DNA from: Candidatus Roizmanbacteria bacterium
GTDB taxonomy: Bacteria; Patescibacteriota; Microgenomatia; UBA1406; GWC2-37-13
NCBI GenBank assembly: GCA_016206365.1
Contig: JACQRR010000053.1
Span: 1-33,939, forward strand
Length of the DNA: 33,939 nucleotides
Direction of reading: 5' to 3'
Below the pieces are notes generated by a model. It ran no database searches. It worked only from the letters and a program-made list of their open reading frames with translations, and was not told where the DNA came from. The position numbers and the translations under genes are program-made. Positions 17,594-24,231 of this stretch are shown here, one piece after another (within the stretch, counting starts at the first letter, position 1; every line of letters starts with the position of its first letter).

Positions 17594-18162
17594 AGACTGT
17601 AAGTGTTTAACTCATTTATGCACTGGATATATTTTTTTTGCAGATTTACATCATGTGAAAGTTGTGAAAAGTACCCCTTTGAATTGTCAAAAATAGCATT
17701 ATATAAATCATCAATAAAATTGCCAACTCCAAAGTTTAAAAAATGTATATTATGTACGATAATAGTCTTCATGTGACTATTTTGTTTTGGACTAACAACC
17801 CAACTGTATATTTCACCTGTTTTTTTATTTAATATCCTAGGTTCGCTTGTATGCATTAGCTTGTGTCTAAAAATATTCACAACTAAACCGCTCTCAAAAA
17901 CAGGATAGTTTAAAAATTTAACCATAAAACCCACCATCCTTTGAGTTTGAGTCCTGTTATCAGAACCTCGTTTAGAAGTTTCATTCCATCCGGCCCAGAG
18001 ACTTGAAAAATAATCTAATCTTGAGAGGCTATACATGATTATTGGAAAAGGGCTGGTTTGAAGATTGGATATCTCGTAATAAGCTCTTTTAAAATCGTTT
18101 CTTAATGATCTAAATCTATCTTCAAAACTTTCCTTAATTTTCTCTAATGACTGCTTATCCAT
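17590..18162 (-). CDS. Small HEPN-like protein of unknown function
   Basis: I start it at the ATG at 18162 (MDKQSLEK), because AAGGTGG, a rare good Shine-Dalgarno site in this window, lies 8 bases before it. A GTG four codons upstream would overlap that site. The 190-residue protein has no named full-length match. VVNIFRHKLMHTS carries Arg and His spaced as in the HEPN RNase motif R-x4-H, and the surroundings are helix-rich. HEPN proteins are commonly toxins or abortive-infection RNases in the cytoplasm. It lies on the same strand as the DGQHR fusion downstream and the papain-like gene upstream, so a joint defence role is possible. The HEPN call rests on one motif; a structural protein with a chance RxxxxH is the alternative. 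Confidence 0.5.
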   Translation of the reverse strand: MDKQSLEKIKESFEDRFRSLRNDFKRAYYEISNLQTSPFPIIMYSLSRLDYFSSLWAGWNETSKRGSDNRTQTQRMVGFMVKFLNYPVFESGLVVNIFRHKLMHTSEPRILNKKTGEIYSWVVSPKQNSHMKTIIVHNIHFLNFGVGNFIDDLYNAIFDNSKGYFSQLSHDVNLQKKYIQCINELNTYSL

Positions 18163-18170
18163 ATATAATT

Positions 18171-18185
18171 CCACCTTTAAGGTGG
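18171..18185. promoter_or_regulatory. Perfect palindrome covering the ribosome binding site of the HEPN-like gene
   Basis: CCACCTT-T-AAGGTGG is a perfect inverted repeat. On the minus strand its second arm is the Shine-Dalgarno sequence AAGGTGG. In RNA it would form a 7-bp stem that hides the site, with a loop too tight unless the end pairs open. In DNA it could be an operator. Its core ACCTTTAAGGT recurs at 19625-19635. Confidence 0.45.
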
Positions 18186-18332
18186 GATAGGTTGTTATAT
18201 AAACGTAAACAGAACAAATTTGGTAAATTGATTAACACTAGTCAATTGTAGTTTTATTAATAAAATTGTGCCAAGAGGTCAAATAAAATTTCTGAATGCA
18301 TTTTATCAAGTACTTTTTTAAGATTTCGTAAG

Positions 18333-18827
18333 TTATTTACTTTTTGGCATACGAGACATACTTCTATCTCCCCAGATTCTCTGAAAAGATAACTGAGGAT
18401 CATTTTGTGTTCTTGTATTGACAACACCATTTAGACATATCTGTTTTAAAATAGTCCTACTACCTATAAACATATTACCTCTGAAATATTTTTCAAATCC
18501 CACTCTCGAAGTTTGAGGAATAAACTGTCCAGCAGTAGCATCAATGATTAAGTCTTTTTCTGGAGATAAAAGATATTCATGTCCATTTCCATCTTTGTAA
18601 TCGGAAATAACTTTTTCAATTGGCTTTAAAAGTTGTAAACTTAATTTCTTTGCTACTGCAACAGAGGCGGCATAACCACATCTACCGTAAATCTGTTTTG
18701 GATCTCCAGATAATACCCTTTTTCGATAGTGATCTTCTTCTGTTTGGCTTGGGTATTCACTTTCTATAATTGCTAATAGTATGTCTCCATACCCATCTAT
18801 GTCTGGAATTTCATTTTGCTCTATCAC
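18333..18827 (-). CDS. Papain-like fold cysteine protease/toxin-like protein
   Basis: This 164-residue protein shows a Cys-His-Asp pattern in papain/transglutaminase order. C50 lies in YGRCGYAASVAVAKKL at a helix start, H83 in NGHEYLLSP, and D96 in LIIDATAGQF. The last resembles the ID-x-TA-x-QF end motif of bacterial papain-like and transglutaminase-like toxins and peptidases. There is no signal peptide, so it probably acts in the cytoplasm or as a secreted-toxin remnant. No immunity gene sits beside it. It is the first of three minus-strand genes with the HEPN-like and DGQHR proteins, but gaps of about 170 and 210 bases argue against tight co-translation. The triad is seen; the activity is inferred. 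Confidence 0.5.
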   Translation of the reverse strand: MIEQNEIPDIDGYGDILLAIIESEYPSQTEEDHYRKRVLSGDPKQIYGRCGYAASVAVAKKLSLQLLKPIEKVISDYKDGNGHEYLLSPEKDLIIDATAGQFIPQTSRVGFEKYFRGNMFIGSRTILKQICLNGVVNTRTQNDPQLSFQRIWGDRSMSRMPKSK

Positions 18828-18995
18828 TTTTTAATTATAACAATCTATTTAATCAACCTCTTATTTCTCCCACTTCGTTCTATGAGCTACGTTAGGGACT
18901 GATTAAATCAATCTTTTATTCCTAAATGCGAAACCTTCCCACTTCGCTAAAGCTTCGCGGGATAAAGAATTAAATTAAACGCTTTCTTCTAAACG

Positions 18996-19091
18996 CTAAT
19001 CCCGAAGAGGACTTAAGATATTTTTCAAAGTTCTTTTAAGCTCTTCTTTTAATTGCTTGCGACCAAATCCACTCTTCAAAAATTTTTCTCT
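18996..19091 (-). pseudogene. GIY-YIG protein C-terminal fragment (31 codons)
   Basis: On the minus strand an open stretch reads REKFLKSGFGRKQLKEELKR and continues to a TAG at 18996. It matches the tail of the GIY-YIG gene at 22289-22618 (REEFLKSGFERQQLKEALKR) and the fragment at 26335-26439. Nothing of the catalytic half is present. Confidence 0.65.
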
Positions 19092-19128
19092 AGATGATCC
19101 TGAAATGGAAGATAAAATTTTAAGGTGA

Positions 19129-19513
19129 TTATACAGAAATGTTCGTTGCGGAAAATATTTTCCTCCTCTTGCTGAAATAAAAAGGTTAGGATTAAAAAAA
19201 GAAGAAGCAAGACAAATAAATGTTTTAACGATGTTAGAAAAGGTTAGTAAAGACTTAACAAAAAGGTATAGAAATCAGGACGATAAAACAATTAGTTCAT
19301 TTCATGAGGTTTATTTAACTTACCTAGCAGAAGTGGGGTATTCAACTTATCTTGGTTTAAGTATTTGTTTAGATAAGCCGCAAAAAAATTATTTTTTTAG
19401 CAAATCCTGATAAGTCTTATAATAAAAAATTTGATGAAGATCTTTTAATTTTTTTGCGTGGTGCAACCCATATATTCTTTAATTATTGGACATATAGCGC
19501 TATTAAGCATTAA
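19129..19513 (+). pseudogene. Decayed gene of unknown family with an internal frameshift
   Basis: An open frame begins directly after a stop at 19126 without a start codon. It encodes LYRNVRCGKYFPPLAEIKRL and continues to YLGLSICLDKP, ending at TGA 19408. A second frame continues the text after a T-run near 19391-19398 with ANPDKSYNKKFDEDLLIF and ends at TAA 19511-19513. The two read like one protein broken by an indel and lacking its start. I do not recognise the family. Confidence 0.45.
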
Positions 19514-19779
19514 AAACTTAATTAATATTTTAGACGGCGGTAGTGAAAGAGATTGTTAGAGAAATCTAAATAGTATACTTAGATAATTTTAAGCGATTAT
19601 TATAAGTGTTTTAGAAGTTATCGCACCTTTAAGGTACAAAATTATTATTCTAAATATGGGTTTGCATAATCGTTGTTTATTCCTATTTTAAATACCAACG
19701 CCCTTTTGCGCAATTTGTTCGGCATTCAATTTTGGATATTGACATCATATTTTTTCTATGAGAGCATTAATGAAACAGC
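19514..19779. other. AT-rich intergenic stretch with a recurring palindrome
   Basis: Together with 18828-18995 (AT-rich, with CCCACTTCG twice), this is the non-coding part of the 950-base gap between the papain-like gene and the gene at 19780. It holds the palindrome ACCTTTAAGGT at 19625-19635 and a TTGACA at 19739-19744 without a well-spaced -10 box. I see no gene. Confidence 0.4.
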
Positions 19780-20508
19780 ATGGATAATCAAGCAATTTCT
19801 TCTTCGCAACCATTCCCAAATCAAACACAGCTACCTGTTGTTTCAAAGTCTCAACTGCCTCTCATTATAAGTGGAATATTTATTGTTGTTCTTGCTAGCA
19901 TAGGAGGATTTTATCTTGGGAAAAAACAGGTGGCCGTCACTACTCCAAATTTGAACCCCCTAAGTCCAACTACAACTAAGGTCCAAGAAAAAACAATAAC
20001 ACCTACTTTAATCCCATCTCCAGAAGTAAGTGAGTTTAAAAAAATTTCGTTTGCGACTTTTTTCACATACGAAATTCCAAAAGAATGGTACGCTGGTAAT
20101 ATATGGGGAGCTTCTTCTGATAATGGCATTATTATTGTTATCGATCCAAAACCAATCGACACTGCACCAAGAGACGGTCCATTGGGTAGATTCGAAATTT
20201 TAGTAAAAAACGGCCTACAAAAACCTGAAGCCAAATTTCAAGAAGACATACAAAAATTTAAGGACTCTGTGAATATGGAAAAAGAAGAGGTTATTCAAAG
20301 TAACGGATTTACAATTAATTATTATCGTGGTAAAATTAAGGGCCCATTTTTGCAAGGAAGCACTCTAGAACAATACTTTTTCATGATTCCAAGAACGTCA
20401 GATCCTTTAAATACCCAAGTTGTAGATGCTTCATACCTTCATCAGCCAGACGAAGATCTAACAGAACTTTTTAGAAAAGTTATTTTGAGCATCGAGAAAA
20501 TTCCTTGA
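19780..20508 (+). CDS. Membrane-anchored extracytoplasmic protein of unknown function
   Basis: This 242-residue protein has a polar Gln/Pro/Ser-rich N-terminus and one membrane segment at about 28-47 (PLIISGIFIVVLASIGGFYL). A Pro/Thr-rich linker to about residue 85 leads to a globular extracytoplasmic domain starting SFATFFTYEIPKEWYAGNIW. The motif of an aromatic-rich opening followed by IPKEWY recalls PsbP-like or other surface proteins frequent in small-genome bacteria, but I cannot assign a family. No clear promoter was found, and it converges on the PIN toxin gene. Confidence 0.65.
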   Translation: MDNQAISSSQPFPNQTQLPVVSKSQLPLIISGIFIVVLASIGGFYLGKKQVAVTTPNLNPLSPTTTKVQEKTITPTLIPSPEVSEFKKISFATFFTYEIPKEWYAGNIWGASSDNGIIIVIDPKPIDTAPRDGPLGRFEILVKNGLQKPEAKFQEDIQKFKDSVNMEKEEVIQSNGFTINYYRGKIKGPFLQGSTLEQYFFMIPRTSDPLNTQVVDASYLHQPDEDLTELFRKVILSIEKIP

Positions 20509-20530
20509 CAATCTACATAAATAATATTTT

Positions 20531-20923
20531 TTAAGAAATCGAGGAAAGTAATTTTATTATTTTTCTGTCGAATGTAGCAAAATTTTCAATTTTATTCTTT
20601 AACGCGAAAGAAATATTATAACAGTCCTCAAACTCAACAGTAACTTGTCTATAAATTTCTAAGGCTTTATATAAAAGGTCTCTTTCTTCAAGTTTAAGAA
20701 AAGTCATATCCAAAATTCTTTGAATAATATCGATTTTTTCATTTTTGCTGATTTTATAGGTGCTTCCTAAAACCCACATTACCTCAAATATGACAAGAAC
20801 AGAAGTAAGCAATTTTTTTTCACCTTTGGATCCGTCCACAAATAAATCCGTAGCCTTCTTATGTTGCATACTACCATCATCAAGAAGATAGCGCAGGAAA
20901 TAATTTGTATCTACAAATATCAT
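20531..20923 (-). CDS. PIN-domain RNase toxin (VapC-like)
   Basis: The 130-residue length and motifs are those of a PIN toxin: D5 in IFVDTNYFLRYL, E47 in VIFEVMWVL, D100 in EFEDCYNISFAL and D119 in ATFDRKI give the four acidic residues that bind the metal ions for RNA cleavage. Its ATG overlaps the stop of the AbrB-like antitoxin gene by four bases (ATGA), so translation is coupled. Toxins of this type usually cut tRNA or rRNA; the target is unknown. All catalytic residues are present, so it is probably active and held by its partner. Confidence 0.9.
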   Translation of the reverse strand: MIFVDTNYFLRYLLDDGSMQHKKATDLFVDGSKGEKKLLTSVLVIFEVMWVLGSTYKISKNEKIDIIQRILDMTFLKLEERDLLYKALEIYRQVTVEFEDCYNISFALKNKIENFATFDRKIIKLLSSIS

Positions 20924-21174
20924 TTTTTGTATTTTCTTTTAAAGTGCTCTTTTTTGGATTTTTTGATTATTTTTTCTAATTCTTCGTCAGTTAATTTTTT
21001 AGAAGATTTAATTGCGCCAGCTAAACTGCGTACAAGAACCTCTGCTGGGGTCAACAAAATGCTTTCGCCTTTTTTTTCAGCCAATAGATGATCTCCTTTC
21101 GCAATTCCTAATTCATTAAAAATCTTACTAGGTATAGTAATTTGTCTTTTGCTTGATATCCTTACAGTTTGCAA
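20920..21174 (-). CDS. AbrB/MazE-type antitoxin
   Basis: The core QTVRISSKRQITIPSKIFNE and LGIAKGDHLLAEKKGESILL is a swapped-hairpin AbrB DNA-binding domain, followed by a basic, helical C-terminus that should wrap the toxin. I place the start at the TTG at 21174 (84 residues). Six bases before it is the predicted transcription start of a strong promoter (TTGACA-18-TATAAT), whereas an upstream ATG at 21279 would run back across that promoter and over smpB. Antitoxins of this class repress their own operon. Two AGTAAGGAAA repeats in the promoter (21178-21187, 21197-21206) are likely binding sites. Confidence 0.85.
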   Translation of the reverse strand: MQTVRISSKRQITIPSKIFNELGIAKGDHLLAEKKGESILLTPAEVLVRSLAGAIKSSKKLTDEELEKIIKKSKKEHFKRKYKK

Positions 21175-21186
21175 TATAGTAAGGAA

Positions 21187-21216
21187 ATTATATAAAAGTA
21201 AGGAAACATCTGTCAA
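21187..21216 (-). promoter_or_regulatory. Promoter of the AbrB/PIN operon
   Basis: On the minus strand TTGACA (21216-21211), 18 bases, TATAAT (21192-21187), with start at about 21180 and a 6-base leader before TTG 21174. Both consensus boxes are perfect. Direct repeats AGTAAGGAAA, 19 bases apart, overlap the start and the spacer. Confidence 0.75.
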
Positions 21217-21227
21217 GCGCAATTTGA

Positions 21228-21233
21228 TAAAAT
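21228..21233 (+). promoter_or_regulatory. Predicted -10 box of smpB
   Basis: TAAAAT, seven bases before position 21240, puts the transcript start one base before the smpB ATG. No clear -35 box. Confidence 0.35.
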
Positions 21234-21240
21234 TGGAATA

Positions 21241-21690
21241 ATGAAAATATTCAATCGTAAATTCCGGCGCGATTATCAAGAAATTGAAAAATATGAAGTT
21301 GGTATTGCCTTGACCGGTGCCGAAGTAAAATCAGTTAGAGCTGGTCGGATCAAACTTGAGGACAGTTTTGTCAAAATTCTGGGTTCAGAGGTATATCTTT
21401 TAAATGCGGAAATTCCTATCTATGAATATGCAAGACCACAAGGCTACGATTTGCGAAGGACGAGAAAATTGCTCCTGCATAAGAGGGAAATTATCCGCTT
21501 AAAAACAAAGCTTGCCTCGGCTGGTAAGTTGACAATCGTGCCTATTGCATGTTATAATAAGGCTAGTTTGATCAAGCTTGAGATAGCTTTGGCCAAAGGC
21601 AGAAGAAGCCCGGAAAAGAAAAAATTGGAGAAGGCCAGAGATGTAAAAAGACAAGAAGAAAGAGAAGCAAAAGAATATTTGAAAAGTTAA
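21241..21690 (+). CDS. smpB: SsrA-binding protein SmpB
   Basis: SmpB binds tmRNA and brings it to ribosomes stalled on broken messages. The 149-residue length is normal. NRKFRRDYQEIEKYEVGIAL, LTGAEVKSVRAGRIKLEDSF and the YEYARPQGYDLRRTRKLLLH block match the conserved OB-fold core. The basic C-terminal tail (EKARDVKRQEEREAKEYLKS) is the part that enters the mRNA channel. The ssrA gene itself begins 126 bases downstream on the same strand, a common pairing. The divergent AbrB/PIN operon shares its upstream region, so the two promoters overlap. Confidence 0.97.
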   Translation: MKIFNRKFRRDYQEIEKYEVGIALTGAEVKSVRAGRIKLEDSFVKILGSEVYLLNAEIPIYEYARPQGYDLRRTRKLLLHKREIIRLKTKLASAGKLTIVPIACYNKASLIKLEIALAKGRRSPEKKKLEKARDVKRQEEREAKEYLKS

Positions 21691-21692
21691 TT

Positions 21693-21759
21693 CCGCCTGC
21701 TCTTACCTCAAGTCTTTTCAGTTCTATTCGAACACGACTTGAGGAGCGAGCTTAGGCGG
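21693..21759 (+). terminator. Long hairpin after smpB, possible terminator or processing signal
   Basis: CCGCCT (21693-21698) pairs with AGGCGG (21754-21759), GCTC with GAGC, and CCTCAAGTC with GACTTGAGG; a small GTTC/GAAC pair lies in the loop. It starts 2 bases after the smpB stop. There is no T-run, so intrinsic termination is doubtful. Confidence 0.4.
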
Positions 21760-21764
21760 ATGTA

Positions 21765-21811
21765 AGAAACTGTAATGCGCTCTCAAAGATTTGAGATCGC
21801 AAACAGTTTCT
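21765..21811 (+). other. Hairpin directly upstream of ssrA
   Basis: The arm AGAAACTGTAATGCGCTCTC (21765 on) pairs with TTTGAGATCGCAAACAGTTT (21790 on) with few mismatches around a 2-base loop, and ends four bases before the mature ssrA 5' end. It could be a precursor stem for RNase processing or a relic repeat. Confidence 0.4.
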
Positions 21812-21815
21812 AACA

Positions 21816-22211
21816 GGGGATGAAAGGAATCGACGGAATGCATGCACTTTCAAAAATTGGTAGAGCGCACCTGTGCGTTAAACGGAAAAACTTTAATTGC
21901 TGACGAAAGAGATGCAATTGAAGCTTCGAGGTACAGCCGATTTGCTTTTGCGCAAGCACCAGCTTATCAAGCTTACAACTAAGCTTCCTCTGGTTAAGTT
22001 TCCCTTAGTTCAACTTAATTAAGAGATAAACCAATTAAGGTAAGGTTTTATAGGATTCCCGATGGACTATAAAATCGATAAAACCTCATCGGCTTCCCGA
22101 TCAGTTTTGTTTATTTTCTAATCGGGAAAGAGCTAAAAATAATCTATCTCTACCTAAACATTTTTAAAAAGGCCCTTCCGGACCCGGGTTCAACTCCCGG
22201 CATCTCCACCA
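21816..22211 (+). ncRNA. ssrA: tmRNA (ssrA)
   Basis: The 5' end GGGGATG pairs with CATCTCC before the terminal ACCA, forming the tRNA-like acceptor. GGAATCGACGG and the T-arm CCGGG-TTCAACT-CCCGG fit the Ala-tRNA-like domain. After a first stem (GCGCAC/GTGCGT, around 21865-21878) the sequence TTTAATT-GCT resembles the E. coli resume site. The reading frame runs from GCT 21899 to TAA 21980-21982. The tag is 27 residues, starting ADERDAIEAS and ending QAPAYQAYN. CCA is encoded. The 396-base length is normal. It works with SmpB to free stalled ribosomes and tag the product for proteolysis. The tag lacks the usual LAA/AFA end, discussed in the findings. The 3' end is the left border of a probable island. 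Confidence 0.95.
22192..22210 (+). repeat. attL-like site: 19-bp repeat at the 3' end of ssrA
   Basis: AACTCCCGGCATCTCCACC forms the T-loop and acceptor end of tmRNA and recurs exactly at 31183-31201 in the same orientation. The tmRNA 3' end is a well-known target of tyrosine integrases. Confidence 0.7.
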
Positions 22212-22326
22212 CGTCGAACGTGGCTTTAAGCCGCGTGAGACGTGAGTCGTGTTTGACGCGGCCACGTCAATATATTTAATTTCAGCATATGGAAACGTCT
22301 GACGTTTCCGTCGCGTCATACGCGAC
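22209..22326 (+). repeat. Cluster of four perfect palindromes after ssrA
   Basis: CCACGT-CGA-ACGTGG (22209-22223), GCCGCGT...ACGCGGC (22230-22262), GGAAACGT-CTG-ACGTTTCC (22291-22309) and GTCGCGT-CAT-ACGCGAC (22310-22326). Three have 3-base loops. The third shares ACGTCTGACGT with the MITE hairpin at 13759-13773. The last two lie inside the start of the GIY-YIG gene. Confidence 0.7.
22253..22280 (+). promoter_or_regulatory. Predicted promoter of the GIY-YIG gene
   Basis: TTGACG (22253-22258), 16 bases, TTTAAT (22275-22280), start at about 22287, two bases before the ATG. Confidence 0.4.
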
Positions 22327-22618
22327 AGATATAGCTAAATATAAATCTTCAATAAAAGAAAGGTTTTATGTATATATTTTCTACTCACTAAAAGATCATG
22401 GTTTATATATAGGATTCTCCCCAAACCTAAAAGTGCGATTAATTAAACACGCTAAAGGACAGGTAATTTCTACCAAATTAAGAAGACCATTGCAATTAAT
22501 TCACTACGAATACTCTATTAATAAAGCAGACGCCAAAGCACGTGAAGAATTTCTTAAAAGTGGATTTGAAAGACAACAACTAAAAGAAGCTCTAAAAAGA
22601 ACTTTGAAAAAAGTTTGA
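22289..22618 (+). CDS. GIY-YIG superfamily protein (COG2827/UPF0213-like)
   Basis: RFYVYIFYSLKDHGLYIGFS gives the YVY...YIG core, and LKVRLIKHAKGQVISTKLRR and AREEFLKSGFERQQLKEAL complete the small single-domain GIY-YIG type. These are putative endonucleases of unknown role, frequent in small-genome bacteria. The first 14 or so residues (METSDVSVASYATD) are encoded by two perfect palindromes and are not family-like, so a repeat probably invaded the 5' end and supplied a new start. The only in-frame ATG is at 22289, which also fits the predicted promoter. It is the first gene inside the ssrA-bounded island. Fragments of its tail occur at 18996 and 26335. Confidence 0.8.
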   Translation: METSDVSVASYATDIAKYKSSIKERFYVYIFYSLKDHGLYIGFSPNLKVRLIKHAKGQVISTKLRRPLQLIHYEYSINKADAKAREEFLKSGFERQQLKEALKRTLKKV

Positions 22619-22676
22619 ATAAACTTTGTTTGCTACTGTCCACCAAAAGATTTAAATAGTTATAACAATCTATATG

Positions 22677-23780
22677 TTATTTAAGATTTGCCTCTAAATA
22701 TTGCCTGACAAAATCAGCATCTTGTTGAGAGATATTAGCAGAAACAAGTAAAGTTTCTACTTGCTGTCTTCTTGTTGCGGGGGTTTGCCCGACAGTTTCT
22801 TGAAGGATTTTCAGTAATACGGGGTACTGTTGTTTAAGATGTGGTGCGAGTGTACGCAAATCAGCTCTTCTAGTTATTTCAGCCGCTCTTTTTACAACTT
22901 CAGTTTTTAACTCATCAATATTTACACGTCCGAATCTTAAATCGCGAATAAATGCTAACTTTTTTACTCTATCGGAGTATTTTCCCTTTATATCCTTTGG
23001 TTTTATAGAAGCAATTTCTTCATCCAATTGTCTTAAAAAATCATTTTGTGACATTTCTCCTTGGTAATTTCCTAAATGGGCAACGACATACTCTTGAAAA
23101 TCATTCAGGCTTAATGGGGTCCATTGTTGGATTTCACTGGCATGCTGTCTCAAATATTCTGGAATATATTCTGAAGGCATTCTTCCTTGTGGACCAACTA
23201 AAAATCTTTCCAAATGATCTACATCTCTCGGACTAAAATCTCCTGAAGCGATTAAATCTTGAGCATAGCGAATAATCGCTTCTCGATACCGTTCTCTTAT
23301 GTCATTATGTGCTGAAAAATATAGAGGCTCTTTAATTCCACTCCATGGCCCACCTTTTCCTCCGGTATCTAGAGCGGCTAATTCTGAATGCTGTTTAATA
23401 TAATCTGCTATGAACTGGTTTTGATGAAATCTTTCAGATATTGCTGCAACATAGGGTTCGATATTCATTAGTAATGAATTTTTTGCCAAAAAAGCAATCC
23501 TATTAAATATTTCCGCATTCAAGTCAGGATCAGACATATGGTCTTCAAGATACTTTGTGTATGCATCGCCTAGTTCAATAACTTGATCTGCTTTTTGATT
23601 GAAAACATGATTCTCATTTCCTAGCTTTTGTTCAGCTAACGCTTTTTGCGTTGCCGAACTTATTTTTTTTAGTCTGGTAATAACTCTGTTTTTATCATCC
23701 TGGGGTCTTTCTGCGGCTATTTGTTGAGCTTCAGTTGCAGGATTTGGAGAACTCAATTCGGGCACAGTGGGTTCTTGCAT
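22677..23780 (-). CDS. Unknown protein, helix-rich, polar
   Basis: I do not recognise this 367-residue protein. The N-terminus is Pro/Glu/Gln-rich and probably disordered; the rest is dense in Gln, Glu, Leu and Arg and looks helical (for example REAIIRYAQDLIASGDFSPR). DVDHLERFL and ISQQDADFVRQYL may be related short helical units. GGKGGPWSGIKEP near the middle is a glycine-rich break. No catalytic motif, signal peptide or membrane segment is visible. It converges on the GIY-YIG gene, with 58 bases between the stops. Its GC content appears somewhat higher than that of the island genes to its right. Confidence 0.55.
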   Translation of the reverse strand: MQEPTVPELSSPNPATEAQQIAAERPQDDKNRVITRLKKISSATQKALAEQKLGNENHVFNQKADQVIELGDAYTKYLEDHMSDPDLNAEIFNRIAFLAKNSLLMNIEPYVAAISERFHQNQFIADYIKQHSELAALDTGGKGGPWSGIKEPLYFSAHNDIRERYREAIIRYAQDLIASGDFSPRDVDHLERFLVGPQGRMPSEYIPEYLRQHASEIQQWTPLSLNDFQEYVVAHLGNYQGEMSQNDFLRQLDEEIASIKPKDIKGKYSDRVKKLAFIRDLRFGRVNIDELKTEVVKRAAEITRRADLRTLAPHLKQQYPVLLKILQETVGQTPATRRQQVETLLVSANISQQDADFVRQYLEANLK

Positions 23781-23857
23781 GAAATTAATACTACTATACT
23801 CTGGAAAAGTTTTCTATAAATTGTACATAAATGTTCTATCCGCAGTTAGTAAATAAA

Positions 23858-23931
23858 AGTTATAAACTTCGTCAGATATTAGTCAACGTCTGACTTCAGT
23901 CAGCTGCAGAATTGTACCTGACTTCGTTCGC
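23858..23931 (+). repeat. 74-bp direct repeat, left copy, flanking the AbiEii-type module
   Basis: Starts AGTTATAAACTTCGTCAGAT and ends CCTGACTTCGTTCGC. It matches 24871-24944 with three mismatches in 74 bases. It contains GTCAGA/TCTGAC and GTCAG/CTGAC inverted pairs. Confidence 0.9.
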
Positions 23932-23964
23932 CATCTTACATTAATAGTCTTTAAGAGCTTTTTT

Positions 23965-23973
23965 TGCTAGAAT
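23965..23973 (+). promoter_or_regulatory. Extended -10 promoter of the AbiE-type module
   Basis: TGCTAGAAT fits an extended -10 (TGn plus TAGAAT). Transcription is expected at 23980, the A of the antitoxin ATG. Confidence 0.5.
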
Positions 23974-23979
23974 ACTAAC

Positions 23980-24231
23980 ATGTCAGTAAACGATATCGTC
24001 AAAAATAAACCTTATCTTGCTTGGTATGTAAAAAATCCCGAAGTTCTTTCAGAACAGTCTGTACTAGAACACGTACTTAATTATGGCGACTGGGAAGATG
24101 TGCAGTTATTTATTAAAATTAAGGGTCAAAAGGAAACGGCTGAATTGTTCAAAAAATCCCTAGCCAATAAAAGAACTAATTATCTTCCAGCAATCAAAAA
24201 TTATTTTATTCGCTATTTTAATTTCTTATGA
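23980..24231 (+). CDS. Small antitoxin-like partner of an AbiEii-type nucleotidyltransferase
   Basis: This 83-residue protein (NKPYLAWYVKNPEVLSEQSV, then LEHVLNYGDWEDVQLF) resembles the short proteins regularly encoded just before AbiEii-type nucleotidyltransferases. Its stop overlaps the next ATG by four bases (ATGA at 24228-24231), the usual antitoxin-toxin arrangement. It is leaderless by promoter position. I see no DNA-binding motif, so its role as antitoxin is inferred from position and size. Confidence 0.75.
   Translation: MSVNDIVKNKPYLAWYVKNPEVLSEQSVLEHVLNYGDWEDVQLFIKIKGQKETAELFKKSLANKRTNYLPAIKNYFIRYFNFL

Noticed and set aside
19126..19128. UGA read as an amino acid, because an open frame continues on both sides
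   Set aside because: Several intact genes (12162, 23980, 28019) end at TGA, and the upstream part is better explained by a GIY-YIG fragment on the other strand.
19739..19767. Promoter for the gene at 19780 (TTGACA at 19739)
   Set aside because: At 17 bases the next hexamer is GAGCAT; no acceptable -10 box at normal spacing.
21175..21279. Longer start of the AbrB antitoxin (ATG at 21279)
   Set aside because: It would run across the consensus TTGACA-18-TATAAT promoter of its own operon and overlap smpB; the domain starts at the TTG at 21174.
22550..22643. Minus-strand GTG frame beginning VDSSKQSLFK behind TTAAAT
   Set aside because: It runs antisense to the GIY-YIG coding end and has no protein-like conservation; only the start motif is noteworthy.
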